NCBI GenBank assembly: GCA_028689065.1
Contig: JAQTWX010000005.1
Span: forward strand, 1-55,832
From: Candidatus Altimarinota bacterium
Lineage (GTDB): Bacteria; Patescibacteriota; Gracilibacteria; BD1-5; UBA2023
Direction of reading: 5' to 3'
Length of the DNA: 55,832 nucleotides
The position numbers and the translations under genes are program-made. Shown here one piece after another: positions 1 through 8,900 of the stretch. The first letter of the stretch is position 1. Each line of letters opens with the position of its first letter. A model generated the notes under the pieces. It did no database searches. It saw only the letters and a program-made list of their open reading frames with translations, and was not told the DNA's origin.

Positions 1-446
1 TTACTGAAGTACCTTCAAGTGAAGCAATAGTTATCACTCCAGAGTATGTAGCAGAAGTAAAAACAGAACTCAGTGAAGGTCGTCGTGCAGGATTTCGATT
101 CTTTGTAAAAAACAATAAAAAAATTATCGCAGGTGTTGGAGTACTTTTTTCCATTTCTGCTATAGCACTTTTCTCTAGTTCATTCTTCGGAGCCGATATA
201 CAAAAGTCAGGAAAAAGCAATATCCAAGAAGTATCCAATATACAGCCTGACGTAACAGGTGATGAGCTTCTATCCGATACATCTGAAACAGGAACTATTT
301 CCCAGCCAGAGACTGCTACTATCCCTGTAGAGACACCGAATTATGAACTTGGTCGTGATTACAATATCGTAAAGAATACCAAGAAAAATATTCAAACGAA
401 AAAATCTATTCCTACTACTTCTGAGGAGGAAACACTAACTCCATAA
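1..446 (+). CDS. C-terminal part of an unknown single-pass membrane protein (5' end outside window)
   Basis: The open frame runs from the window edge to a TAA at 444-446, giving about 147 visible residues. A charged stretch (FFVKNNKK) is followed by a hydrophobic segment of about 20 residues near visible residues 41-62. After it comes a Ser/Thr/Pro/Glu-rich, low-complexity tail with no cysteines. This fits a cytoplasmic N-terminal region, one membrane anchor and an extracytoplasmic tail. I do not recognise the family. A strong terminator follows, so it is transcribed separately from nusA. Confidence 0.7.
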   Translation, partial: TEVPSSEAIVITPEYVAEVKTELSEGRRAGFRFFVKNNKKIIAGVGVLFSISAIALFSSSFFGADIQKSGKSNIQEVSNIQPDVTGDELLSDTSETGTISQPETATIPVETPNYELGRDYNIVKNTKKNIQTKKSIPTTSEEETLTP

Positions 447-506
447 AAAGATTTGATAAAATAAAAGATTTACATATACTCTCTCTTGTATTTGGGAGTT
501 CGCGAA

Positions 507-541
507 AAAGAATTTGGGCTTTCCTCCAAATTCTTTTTTTT
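507..541 (+). terminator. Rho-independent terminator
   Basis: An 11-bp stem (AAAGAATTTGG with CCAAATTCTTT) around an 8-nt loop is followed by a T run. It closes the transcript of the upstream membrane protein just before nusA. Confidence 0.85.
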
Positions 542-575
542 ATACCAAACTATTATATCCTAATTTATTTTTACT

Positions 576-1637
576 ATGATAGACATAAAAAAGATAGAAC
601 TTGCTATCAATCAGATTTCTGCAGAGAAAAAAATACCACGTGAACGTCTTGTGGAGATTATTGAATCCGCTATCCGAACTGCTTATCAGAAAGATTTTGG
701 AAATAAAGAAAGTAAAGTAATGGTTCATCTTAATTTCGAGGATGAAACTATCGAAATCAGCGTAGAAAAAACCATTGTAGAAAAAGTTGAAAACCCAGAT
801 ACTGAGATGACTCTCGAGGATCTTGGAGATGATGCAGATGGATTCTCTATCGGAGATACTATTGAGATTGATGTGAGTGATGAAATTCTCGAAGATGAGG
901 AAGGTTTCGGACGTATCGCATCACAAGCTGCTCGTCAGGTTATTATCCAAAAAATTCAAGAAACAGAAAAGGAAAAAATCTTCAATCTTTTCAAATGAAA
1001 AGAAGGAGAAATTATCAGTCTCAAAGTAGAAATGGTCGAAAAAAATCGAGTACTTCTCGATTATAATGGAAACCAAGTTGTTCTCCCAAAATCCGAACAA
1101 GTTTCCAAAGACAAATATACTCCAGGACAACGAATCTATCTCTCTGTTGCAAAACTTGAAGAAGATACTCTTTCTGGACCTCGTGTAACACTTACTCGAA
1201 AAGATACAAATCTCGTTGTAAAACTCTTTGAGATGAATGCTCCAGAACTCGAAGATGGGACTATCGAAATCGTGAGTATCGCTCGTACTCCAGGATTCAA
1301 AACTAAAATCATCGTTGCTTCTGAATATGAAGAAGTAGATCCAGCAGGATGTCTCATTGGACCAAAGGGTTCTCGTGTTCGTGCAGTTGTTGATGAAATC
1401 GCAGGAGAAAAGGTGGATATCATTAATTATACTCAAAATCGTGAAGAACTTGTACGAAAATGTCTCGTACCAGGAATAGTCGAAAAAGTCACGATTGATG
1501 AGGAAAACAAGATTATACGATGTACTGTAAGTGAAGAAGAGAAAGCGAAAGTTCTCGGGAAATGAGGAGCAAATATCAATCTCACATCTGAACTTCTTGG
1601 ATACAAGATTATATTGGATGCAAAAGAAGAGAAATAA
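576..1637 (+). CDS. nusA: Transcription termination/antitermination factor NusA
   Basis: NusA binds RNA polymerase and nascent RNA and modulates pausing, termination and antitermination. The 353-aa product shows the N-terminal polymerase-binding domain (about residues 1-125), an S1 region (about 135-200) and two KH domains, including the CLIGPKGSRV signature. It ends after KH2, without the acidic repeats found in some proteobacteria. Two in-frame TGA codons, at 996-998 and 1563-1565, must be read through. The frame continues with clear NusA sequence after both, and the second is followed by GANINL, a typical KH2 ending. The stop is TAA. The ATG at 576 is the first start after the terminator. 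Confidence 0.95.
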
Positions 1638-1643
1638 AAAAGA

Positions 1644-1736
1644 TGTCATCCTGAATGATAGTGAAGAATCTTCCATTGTAAATCTTATTAAATAAGATGT
1701 AATAGCGGCAGATTCTTCGTTTCACTCAGAATGACA
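1644..1736. repeat. Imperfect inverted repeat (REP/MITE-like, TGTCATyCTGA type)
   Basis: The left arm, 1644-1671, begins TGTCATCCTGA and ends GAAGAATCT. The right arm, 1710-1736, is its approximate reverse complement, starting AGATTCTT and ending AGAATGACA. The loop contains a smaller palindrome (ATCTTATT..AATAAGAT). A related arm occurs near the end of the window (55598-55622), so this looks like a dispersed element. It lies between nusA and rplI and could act as a transcript hairpin. Confidence 0.6.
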
Positions 1737-1765
1737 AATATTTTTAATACTAATTCTCTCAAATT

Positions 1766-2230
1766 ATGGCAAACAATACCGTATCAGTACAACTTCTTGA
1801 ACGAATAGCCAATGTCGGAAAGGAGGGCGAAATTATCGAGGTGAGTCATGCGTATGCAAGAAACTTTCTCATCGCAAAAAAGCTCGCTCGACTCGCAACT
1901 CCCGAACTCATTAAACGAGAAGCAGAGAAAAAGAAAAAAGCTCAAGATAATAAAAGTCACCTCATCGAAGCCCGTCATGAAATTGCTAAAAAACTTCATG
2001 GAATGATTCTTACCTTTGAACTTGCTGGAAGTAAAGATAAAATCTTCGGTGGAATTGGGGAACACGAGATTATCGTAGAAATCAAGAAACACTACGGTGT
2101 AGAACTCGAGAAAAAACATATTCTCCTTCCAGAAGGACACCATCTCAAAAAGGTAGGAGTCACCGATATTAAAATCAATCTCGGAAGTGATGTAAATATC
2201 AAGATGCATATAGAGATTAAGAGCAAATAA
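1766..2230 (+). CDS. rplI: 50S ribosomal protein L9 (bL9)
   Basis: bL9 binds 23S rRNA near the L1 stalk. The 154-aa product has the usual N-domain (VQLLERIANVGKEGE followed by the YARNFLI motif at about residues 30-36). A charged connecting helix rich in Lys/Glu comes next (about 45-75), then a C-terminal domain. The length is normal. There is no internal TGA and the stop is TAA. It sits between nusA and ruvX on the same strand, probably in one operon; the repeat upstream separates it from nusA. Confidence 0.93.
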   Translation: MANNTVSVQLLERIANVGKEGEIIEVSHAYARNFLIAKKLARLATPELIKREAEKKKKAQDNKSHLIEARHEIAKKLHGMILTFELAGSKDKIFGGIGEHEIIVEIKKHYGVELEKKHILLPEGHHLKKVGVTDIKINLGSDVNIKMHIEIKSK

Positions 2231-2244
2231 TTTTACCAGTGCCT

Positions 2245-2655
2245 ATGTCCACCCTTGCCATCGACTACGGAACCAAAAAAATCGGACTTGCGATAGCAGT
2301 GGAAGAGATTGCTTTTCCCATCGCAATTATCGCAACAAAAGAAGCCTTCTCTCGACTTCCAAAGATAGTAAAAGAGCGTGGAATAAATACGATTGTTATA
2401 GGGATTGCCAACCATATGGATGGAACCACTTCGGAACAAGCAATCCGAACTCGAGAGTTTCAAAAAAAGCTCCAAAACATCCTCCCAAAGGATATTCAAT
2501 ATATCGAATGGGATGAACGACTCACAACTTTTGAAGCCAAAAATTCCATGGATCCATTCGGGAAAGATCCACGCAAAGCCATTGATGATGTTGCTGCGAG
2601 TATTTTTCTTCAAAGTTACCTCGATTCGACCCAGAAATCAAAAAATACTTTTTAA
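2245..2655 (+). CDS. ruvX: Putative pre-16S rRNA nuclease / RuvX (YqgF family)
   Basis: YqgF/RuvX is a small RNase H-fold nuclease implicated in 16S rRNA 5'-end maturation and recombination. The protein (136 aa from ATG 2245; a GTG at 2239 would add two residues) begins LAIDYGTKKIGLA, the typical first strand with the catalytic Asp. It contains the WDERLTT motif (Glu) and ends with a DDVAASIFLQ helix carrying the final Asp pair. These are the family's metal-binding acidic residues. It starts 14 nt after rplI and ends 9 nt before uppS, so it is probably co-transcribed with them. Confidence 0.9.
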   Translation: MSTLAIDYGTKKIGLAIAVEEIAFPIAIIATKEAFSRLPKIVKERGINTIVIGIANHMDGTTSEQAIRTREFQKKLQNILPKDIQYIEWDERLTTFEAKNSMDPFGKDPRKAIDDVAASIFLQSYLDSTQKSKNTF

Positions 2656-2664
2656 TTTTTCTCT

Positions 2665-3339
2665 ATGCATATTTGATTTATCATGGATGGAAATCGTCGA
2701 TGGGCGAAACAACATATGCTCCAGACTTTTCTCGGTCATCAAGAAGGGAGTAAGCGTGTCGAAGAAATAATCGAAATCTGTTACAACGAGGGGGTTGAAT
2801 ACTGTAGCTTCTGGGCACTTGCCAAGAAAAACATAGAAAATAGGAGCGAAGAGGAATTAAAATATCTCTATAAACTCTTTGAGGAAATAGTTGAAAAACT
2901 TCTTCCAAAACTTCTCGAAAAAAACATTAAATTTGAGTGGGTAGGAAATCCTGAAATACTCCCCTCTCATATTGTAGAACTTCTCGATACTACAAAAGAA
3001 AAAGCAAAAGATGGAACCAAGATGACCTTCATTCTCACTATCGGATATGGTGGTCAGGACGAGATTATCCGAGGTATCAAAAATTTTGTAAAACAAGGAG
3101 GTGATATAGATTCTCTTGATGAAAATACTTTTCTCCCCTTTCTCGATACCGGTCGATTTCCTGCACCAGACCTTATAATCCGAACTGGTGGCGATACGCG
3201 ACTCTCTGGATATTTCCTCTATCAGAGCGAATATAGCGAGTATTATTTCACGCCTACACTCTGGCCGGATTTCAAGGAGGAAGAGTTCCATAAGGCATTT
3301 GAGACTATCAAAGGAGCACGACGTATGTTCGGGAAATAG
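2665..3339 (+). CDS. uppS: Isoprenyl transferase (undecaprenyl diphosphate synthase, UppS)
   Basis: UppS condenses isopentenyl diphosphate onto an allylic diphosphate to make the C55 carrier lipid for envelope synthesis. The protein (224 aa) opens MHIGFIMDGNRRWA, matching the family start in which MDGNxRWA binds diphosphate and Mg. Residue 4 is encoded by TGA (2674-2676). Starting after it, at ATG 2683, would lose the conserved first strand, so the TGA must be sense. Later motifs include the IRTGGDTRLSGY region and the LWPDF motif near the C-terminus. The stop is TAG. It links functionally to the WecA/MraY-like gene at 53-54 kb, whose lipid acceptor it would supply. Confidence 0.95.
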
Positions 3340-3376
3340 AGAATTTCTCAAAATTGTTTTCACTAAACTTTTAAAA

Positions 3377-3835
3377 ATGAAATCCCCAACCGTTTCACTT
3401 CACGTCAATAAAAAAGCCCTGTTCGATTATGAAATCGTACAGGGATATGAAGCGTGAATCAAACTCACAGGACCGGAAGTAAAGAGTATACGAGCAAAGC
3501 AGTGCAATCTCAAAGGAGCCTATGTGAGTCTCGCCTCCGGACGACCGATTCTGAAAGGATTCCATATCTCTCCGTACGAACACCTCCCCCACAAACTCGG
3601 AATCAATCCGACTGCCGACCGAGAAATACTTCTCAAGGGAAAAGATATCGACTATCTCACCGGGAAGATGAAAGAAAAAGGATTCTCCCTTATCCCGACC
3701 GAAGTCTACTTGAAAGGAAATCTTATCAAAATATTGATAGCCCTTGCACGGGGACGAAAGGTATTTGAGAAGAAACAAGTACTCAAAGAACGGGATGTCA
3801 GCCGAGATATGGACCGGGAAATAGGAAGATATTAA
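3377..3835 (+). CDS. smpB: SsrA-binding protein SmpB
   Basis: SmpB delivers tmRNA to stalled ribosomes. The 152-aa product contains the AGIKLTGPEVKS core of the OB fold, the GKGKDIDYLTG-like middle region (LLKGKDIDYLTGK) and the basic C-terminal tail (KKQVLKERDVSRDMDREI). The Gly in AGI, which is near-invariant in SmpB, is encoded by TGA at 3455-3457. This is some of the best evidence in the window that UGA is Gly rather than Trp. I did not recognise the tmRNA gene with confidence here. Confidence 0.95.
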
Positions 3836-3840
3836 AAAAA

Positions 3841-3870
3841 AATCCTAAAGCAATGCTTTAGGATTTTTTT
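3841..3870. terminator. Bidirectional terminator between smpB and trxB
   Basis: A perfect 11-bp stem (AATCCTAAAGC with GCTTTAGGATT) encloses a 3-nt loop and is flanked by A and T tracts on both sides. It can stop transcription from smpB (+) and trxB (-), whose TAA lies inside it. Confidence 0.9.
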
Positions 3871-4763
3871 AAGAGATCTTCATGTATTGAATGAGCTGCC
3901 AAGCACCCCTCCGCGGCACTCATAATGGTCTGTTGGAATTTATTGGAGTTAGTCGTGATATCTCCAGCAGCATAAAGTCCTGGAACACTCGTCTCTTGAC
4001 GCTTGTCCACCACGATGTATCCGGCAGAATCTTTTTCTGGATTAAAATCATCTATAATTGCTGTATTTGGTTCATTTCCGATAGCGACAAATACTCCGTC
4101 AACTGCGAGTTCCGCCCCATCGGTCATAATACATTTTTCCACACCAAATCCCCCTTCTATGGAAGCAATACTTGTCTCAAAATGCACGTGAATATTTGTA
4201 TGTTTCCCAATCTGATCAACCCAAACCGTCTCTGCTCGAAACTGTTTTCCTCGTACAAGAATATGAACTTCTTTACATATTTCCGCAAGATAGAGAGCTT
4301 CGGTAATAGCAGTATTCCCTCCACCAACAAGCGCAACCGTACGATTTCGAAAGAAATTTCCATCACAGGTAGCACAGTAGGATACCCCAGCTCCGAGAAA
4401 TTTCTCTTCGCCTGGAACTCCGAGATGTCGGTACCTATTCCCAATTGCAAGAAGTACATACCGAGACTCGAGTGTTTTCCCGCTTGCTGTCTTCACAATA
4501 AAAGTAGATTTATCTTTCGTAACACTCATTACTTCATCTTGAATAAGTTCTGTTCCAGCAGAAACCGCATGCTCTGTGAATCGATCCATAATCTCTCGTC
4601 CAGAAGCTGATAGAGTCCCCGGATAATTTTCGACTTTATGAGAAGTTGCAAGTGCTCCACCAGGCATAGCTCCGATGATACAGTTCTTGAGCTTGTAACG
4701 AGAAGCGTACATTCCAGCAGGAAGTCCCGCGGATCCAGCTCCAATAGTAATAAGATCGTACAT
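3858..4763 (-). CDS. trxB: Thioredoxin reductase (NADPH, FAD)
   Basis: This enzyme transfers electrons from NADPH through FAD to thioredoxin. The 301-aa product has the N-terminal FAD-binding GAGSAG (residues 8-13). The redox-active CATC is at residues 130-133, followed by DGNFF. A second dinucleotide-binding GGGNTA sits near residue 148, and a C-terminal FAD motif reads GLYAAGD. The length is normal and there is no internal TGA. It is the last gene of the minus-strand run that starts with the giant secreted protein. A redox role for the nearby cell-surface protein is possible but not shown. Confidence 0.95.
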   Translation of the reverse strand: MYDLITIGAGSAGLPAGMYASRYKLKNCIIGAMPGGALATSHKVENYPGTLSASGREIMDRFTEHAVSAGTELIQDEVMSVTKDKSTFIVKTASGKTLESRYVLLAIGNRYRHLGVPGEEKFLGAGVSYCATCDGNFFRNRTVALVGGGNTAITEALYLAEICKEVHILVRGKQFRAETVWVDQIGKHTNIHVHFETSIASIEGGFGVEKCIMTDGAELAVDGVFVAIGNEPNTAIIDDFNPEKDSAGYIVVDKRQETSVPGLYAAGDITTNSNKFQQTIMSAAEGCLAAHSIHEDLLKKS

Positions 4764-4787
4764 AATATAGTTGTTAATTATTAGAAA

Positions 4788-5375
4788 TTAGTTGCTTGAA
4801 TCTGAAATATTATCCTCAGATATCTGATTTTTTACCACTCTTTTTGTTTTATTTTCCTGAATAATATTTCGAATAACACTCGCGCTATCAATAGGTTCTG
4901 GAGCGAAATGCATAATAAAATGAGAATTATCAGATGCTGTATGTATAGAAACGGTGCCAAAATTAAAGAGATTTTCCAAAAGTCCCTTTGTTTGAGCATT
5001 TACCTCCTTTATATCATCAAGTGAACATTCAGAAATAGTTCGATTTAAAAAAGAAATCTGCTCTATTCCTCGTATTCGTTGATCTGTTATAATAAAGAGG
5101 TCAAGCTCATTATTTATCCAAGTTACATAGAGAAAGAGAAGATATATCGACCAATAAAGTATCAAAAATATGGAAAAAATACTTCCCTGTGTAAAAGAAA
5201 ATATCGAAGTACTATATACAACGAACAATAGGGAAGAAACAATCAATATAAAAACATAGAAAGCCAGATGGGCATATACTATCCAGTGACGTTTAAATAC
5301 AAGTTTCAATTGTTCACCAGGTCGAAAAGTATTCTTGAGACTAGTTATATCAATCCCTTGAATATCGAGAGACAT
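4788..5375 (-). CDS. Membrane protein with bacterial PH (bPH2/YdbS-like) domain
   Basis: The 195-aa product has an N-terminal soluble stretch containing FRPGEQLKLVFKRHW. Two transmembrane segments follow (about residues 36-57 and 66-86). After these comes a PH-like domain with the DLFIITDQRI and SLDDIKEVNAQTKG motifs common in YdbS/DUF304 proteins. The C-terminus is charged and probably disordered. The family's molecular role is not established; members are often membrane-stress or secretion associated. It lies between tsaB and trxB, with its start 13 nt downstream of the tsaB stop. Confidence 0.75.
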   Translation of the reverse strand: MSLDIQGIDITSLKNTFRPGEQLKLVFKRHWIVYAHLAFYVFILIVSSLLFVVYSTSIFSFTQGSIFSIFLILYWSIYLLFLYVTWINNELDLFIITDQRIRGIEQISFLNRTISECSLDDIKEVNAQTKGLLENLFNFGTVSIHTASDNSHFIMHFAPEPIDSASVIRNIIQENKTKRVVKNQISEDNISDSSN

Positions 5376-5388
5376 ATTATAAAGAAAA

Positions 5389-5958
5389 TTAGGTGATATT
5401 TGGCTTCTTAATATAGAACGGTTCTATTCTTTGAACAGGATTTATTATTTGGAGATTTTTACAGATTTTCTCATAAGAGAGTTCTGATTGTATAGAAATA
5501 CCTTTATTTGTAAAATCATTTACATCCCCTATTCAAAAGTAATCTCTCTCTGGAATCTCTGAAATAGAAATAAGTTCAGGGGAACTATTTTTGGATTGTT
5601 GTATCAAGTATTCTCCCCTATTTGCCCGAATAAGTATAGGAAAATTCCATCCAGATAATTCTCCAAGCATAAAATAATTTATACTATATAAAGGAATGGG
5701 ATGTACAAATGAAAGTGTATTTATCGTGAGTGTAATAATACGCATAGCAGTGAAACTCCCTGGTCCATTCACCACTATCACTCCATCCAAGTCTTGATAT
5801 TCCAGTTTATTATTCAGAAGAAATTCAGAAAGAGAAATGAGAAAATGTTCTGATTCCCGTCCTTTGAGTTCCAAACTTTCTTGCGATACTATATCCTTTC
5901 CAGAATCGAAAAGGATATAGGTCGCAGGAGTAGAGATAGTGTCTATGAGAAGATACAT
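5389..5958 (-). CDS. tsaB: tRNA threonylcarbamoyladenosine biosynthesis protein TsaB
   Basis: TsaB is the scaffold partner of TsaD in making t6A37 on ANN-decoding tRNAs. The protein (189 aa) starts MYLLIDTISTPATYILFD, with the ASKHA phosphate-1 strand. It carries VVNGPGSFTAMRI (the family's GPGSFTGLRI, here with Ala for one Gly) and ends with an FYIKKPNIT segment resembling the usual YLR-P ending. The N-terminal 141 residues stop at a TGA (5533-5535), and reading it as Gly gives a normal-length C-terminus ending in TAA. It starts 21 nt after the giant gene, so the two are probably co-transcribed. Confidence 0.85.
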
Positions 5959-5979
5959 GGAGTTATTTCTAGTAAGAGA

Positions 5980-8900
5980 TTATTTTAATATATATTCTGC
6001 ATTAATTTTATACAAAATATTTGCGATGATATTTTGTCCTGCATCTTGAAGTTTGAGTACTATATAAGAATCCTTGGTTGTATAAGAAAGAGAGTATTTC
6101 GAATCAAGAATATAAATATCTCCTCATTTTGATATACCAGCAATCGCCTTACTATTTGCATCAATTACATATCCTCACTCTGGAAGACTTGGACTAGAGA
6201 GGGTGTTTTTTACAAAAGAGAAACCAGTGGTTGGGGAAATAAATATACCATTTCCTGTAAGTTGATCAAAACTTGAAACCTGTTCTATATTCGATGCTGT
6301 AGATATATCTATTTTTTCGGAGAATATAACCGTATTATTGGTAGTAAGAATCTGAATCTGAAGTGGTGATGTTGTACTTGCTGGAATAACAGCAATATGA
6401 AATGAGGTATCTTCAAGAGAGATTTTTCCAGTTTTTTCATTGATTGTTGCGATATTATTTCCGGATCGTGTAAGAATAATATCACTTGTATTATTGGAAA
6501 GAAGAGCAAATCGTCCATCATTTTCTGTACGAATACCACCTGATGTAGTCGGTTGTATACGAGTCATAATATTATTTCTGAGTCGAAATATATCAATAGG
6601 TTCATTTGTAAGACTTTCATTTAATATTCCTGATACCATAGTACCAGAAATAGTTTGTATCTCTGGAACTGGAGCGTATATTTCCATTGTTATATCTCCG
6701 AAAGAAATATTTTTATTATTATCTTCCGCATAAAGTCGTATCTTCTTTTTTGAGAGCGTATCAAATGGTCCTATATCAAGGTCATAAATAGTATTTCATT
6801 TCTTAATTCCATATATCGTATTTGGGTCAAGACTATCTGTATCATTTTTCATATCCCCATCCCCATTTGTATCATGAGTTAAATCAGCATCAATCCAGAT
6901 ATTATTGACTCCAGATATATCTACTACATAAGGAACAAGATTAAGTTTCTGTGCCTGATATACTGGCACTCGAATCATTTCTCCATAATTAATAAGTGGT
7001 CCTTCTTTATCAGCTGCTTGTTGAGGAGAGAGAAGATGAAGAGAAGTTATGGTACTATTTATATTTTTTTTAACAGAATAAAGCTTCGTATAATACCAAT
7101 CATTTGTTGTTGGAAGTGATACATTGTATTCCTGGAACTTATTTCAAAGAGCATAAGATTGGTATGTTCCTGGACCATCAATATAAAGAGAACTTCCATC
7201 ATAATAAGAAAGAGAGACAGAACTATTTCTTCCCACTTCAACTATCGTACCTGGAAGAACTGGTATTCCTATTAGATCATTAGCACTGATTGTTTTTTGT
7301 TCAGGAGTTTCACTAAATAAATACAGTTTTCAGCTCTTTATCCAAACCTTGGTATTCGTAAGAAATTCATAATTTGTATTTGCTGCAAAAGTAAGAGTAT
7401 TATTTTGCATATCACCATCACGGAGATATTCTATAGTAGCACCTCATGCGCCTGCATATATACTACGTCCTTGAGAAATAATAATAGGAGTTATGCCATG
7501 TGTTTCTGGTGTCACTTGTTGGTATGTATTCATAGTTACTGTCGCTTCTCATGCTCCGCGTCAAAATGAAACAGTATTATTTCTTCAAATAAATCCAGCA
7601 TGGGTAGTATCAAAAACTGTCTCATTTGGAAGATTCGGTATCAAATCTACCTTATGAATAGTTGCTTGTGGCTGAATGGAGGTAGGAAGTTCCCCTGAAT
7701 CAATTCTATCGAATCGGTCTATATAATCATAGTATTCCAATCGGAAAAGATTATCTTCGAGAGAATTTGCTGGCTGAAATGAGAAATTGATTTCATTAGA
7801 AGTAACGAAAGTTTCCGTAAAATGATTTGGTGCAGAAAGAGCTATCGGAGAATTATTATCTGATGTCATATGAAGAAAGTTTTGCCAATTCCATACCTTT
7901 GGCGAATCGGAGAAATGACCAAGATTTGGTTCATTTAAGAAGTTTTGTTTTAAATAGAGGCTATTACTCATTCGATACACGATATCGCTATCCCCATCTT
8001 TATCAACATCAATATTTATCACTTCTTCTGTCCCATCTACTGCATCGATATAATCAAACAATCGAACTTGCTTACCATTTTTATCAAGAATGTATATACC
8101 TGCATATGAATATGAAGAAGCAGTCGAGGATACAGTAGAAACTGGTGATGAAGAACTTGTTGTGGCAGCAGTAGTATATGAATACGATTTACTTTCACTA
8201 CTGAGTCAGAGAAGTTTATTGGTACTATCAATATAAGCAAGCCTATGAATAGTATCGTTCTTTTTTGTATCTTGAATAAAAGAAGAGAGACTTTCTCGAA
8301 CTCATGAAACAAGAGTATTTCCCATATCTTGAATCTCCTGAACTTCCGTGTCTGCTCCTCATTTTTTTATCTGTTCGAGACTTGGAAGGATACGATTGTT
8401 GATGTCAGATATCTTTTGTTTTACATCATCTTGTCGCGCAGTTTCGAGAGAAAGATGACTTGCTTTTATAACATCTCCCTTAAAAGACAAGAAAGAAGGA
8501 AGAATAATATTTTTCTTCGGAGCATCAGTTCTGAGTAATGTATCCATCTCTGTTTTGAGTCGTATAACTTCTCTTTTCTCACCATGGAGATAATCTTTAA
8601 GGAGATGAAATTTTTCCGTATTTTGATTCAAAAGACTTTGGATAAATACATCTTCTGTTTTTCCTTGATAACTTATTGCTTTTTGAAGTGTATCAGCAAC
8701 AGTGAGAGCTTCAGGATCATGCATATCACGAATAGTCTGTATATTTTCTGTCAATAATTGTCTTAGTTCCTGCACAGTTACTTCTTCCTTCGAATGTTTC
8801 TCCATATAATGATTCAGTGCTACGAAATTATGAAGCACATCAAAAGAAAGCTTACCGAGGAGAGAAACAAGCACATCTTTTGTGGTTGTTTTGTCAGATT

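Noticed and set aside
921-1676. 251-codon minus-strand open frame opposite nusA
   Set aside because: Antisense shadow of nusA, Phe/Ser-rich, with no motif or ribosome-binding site.
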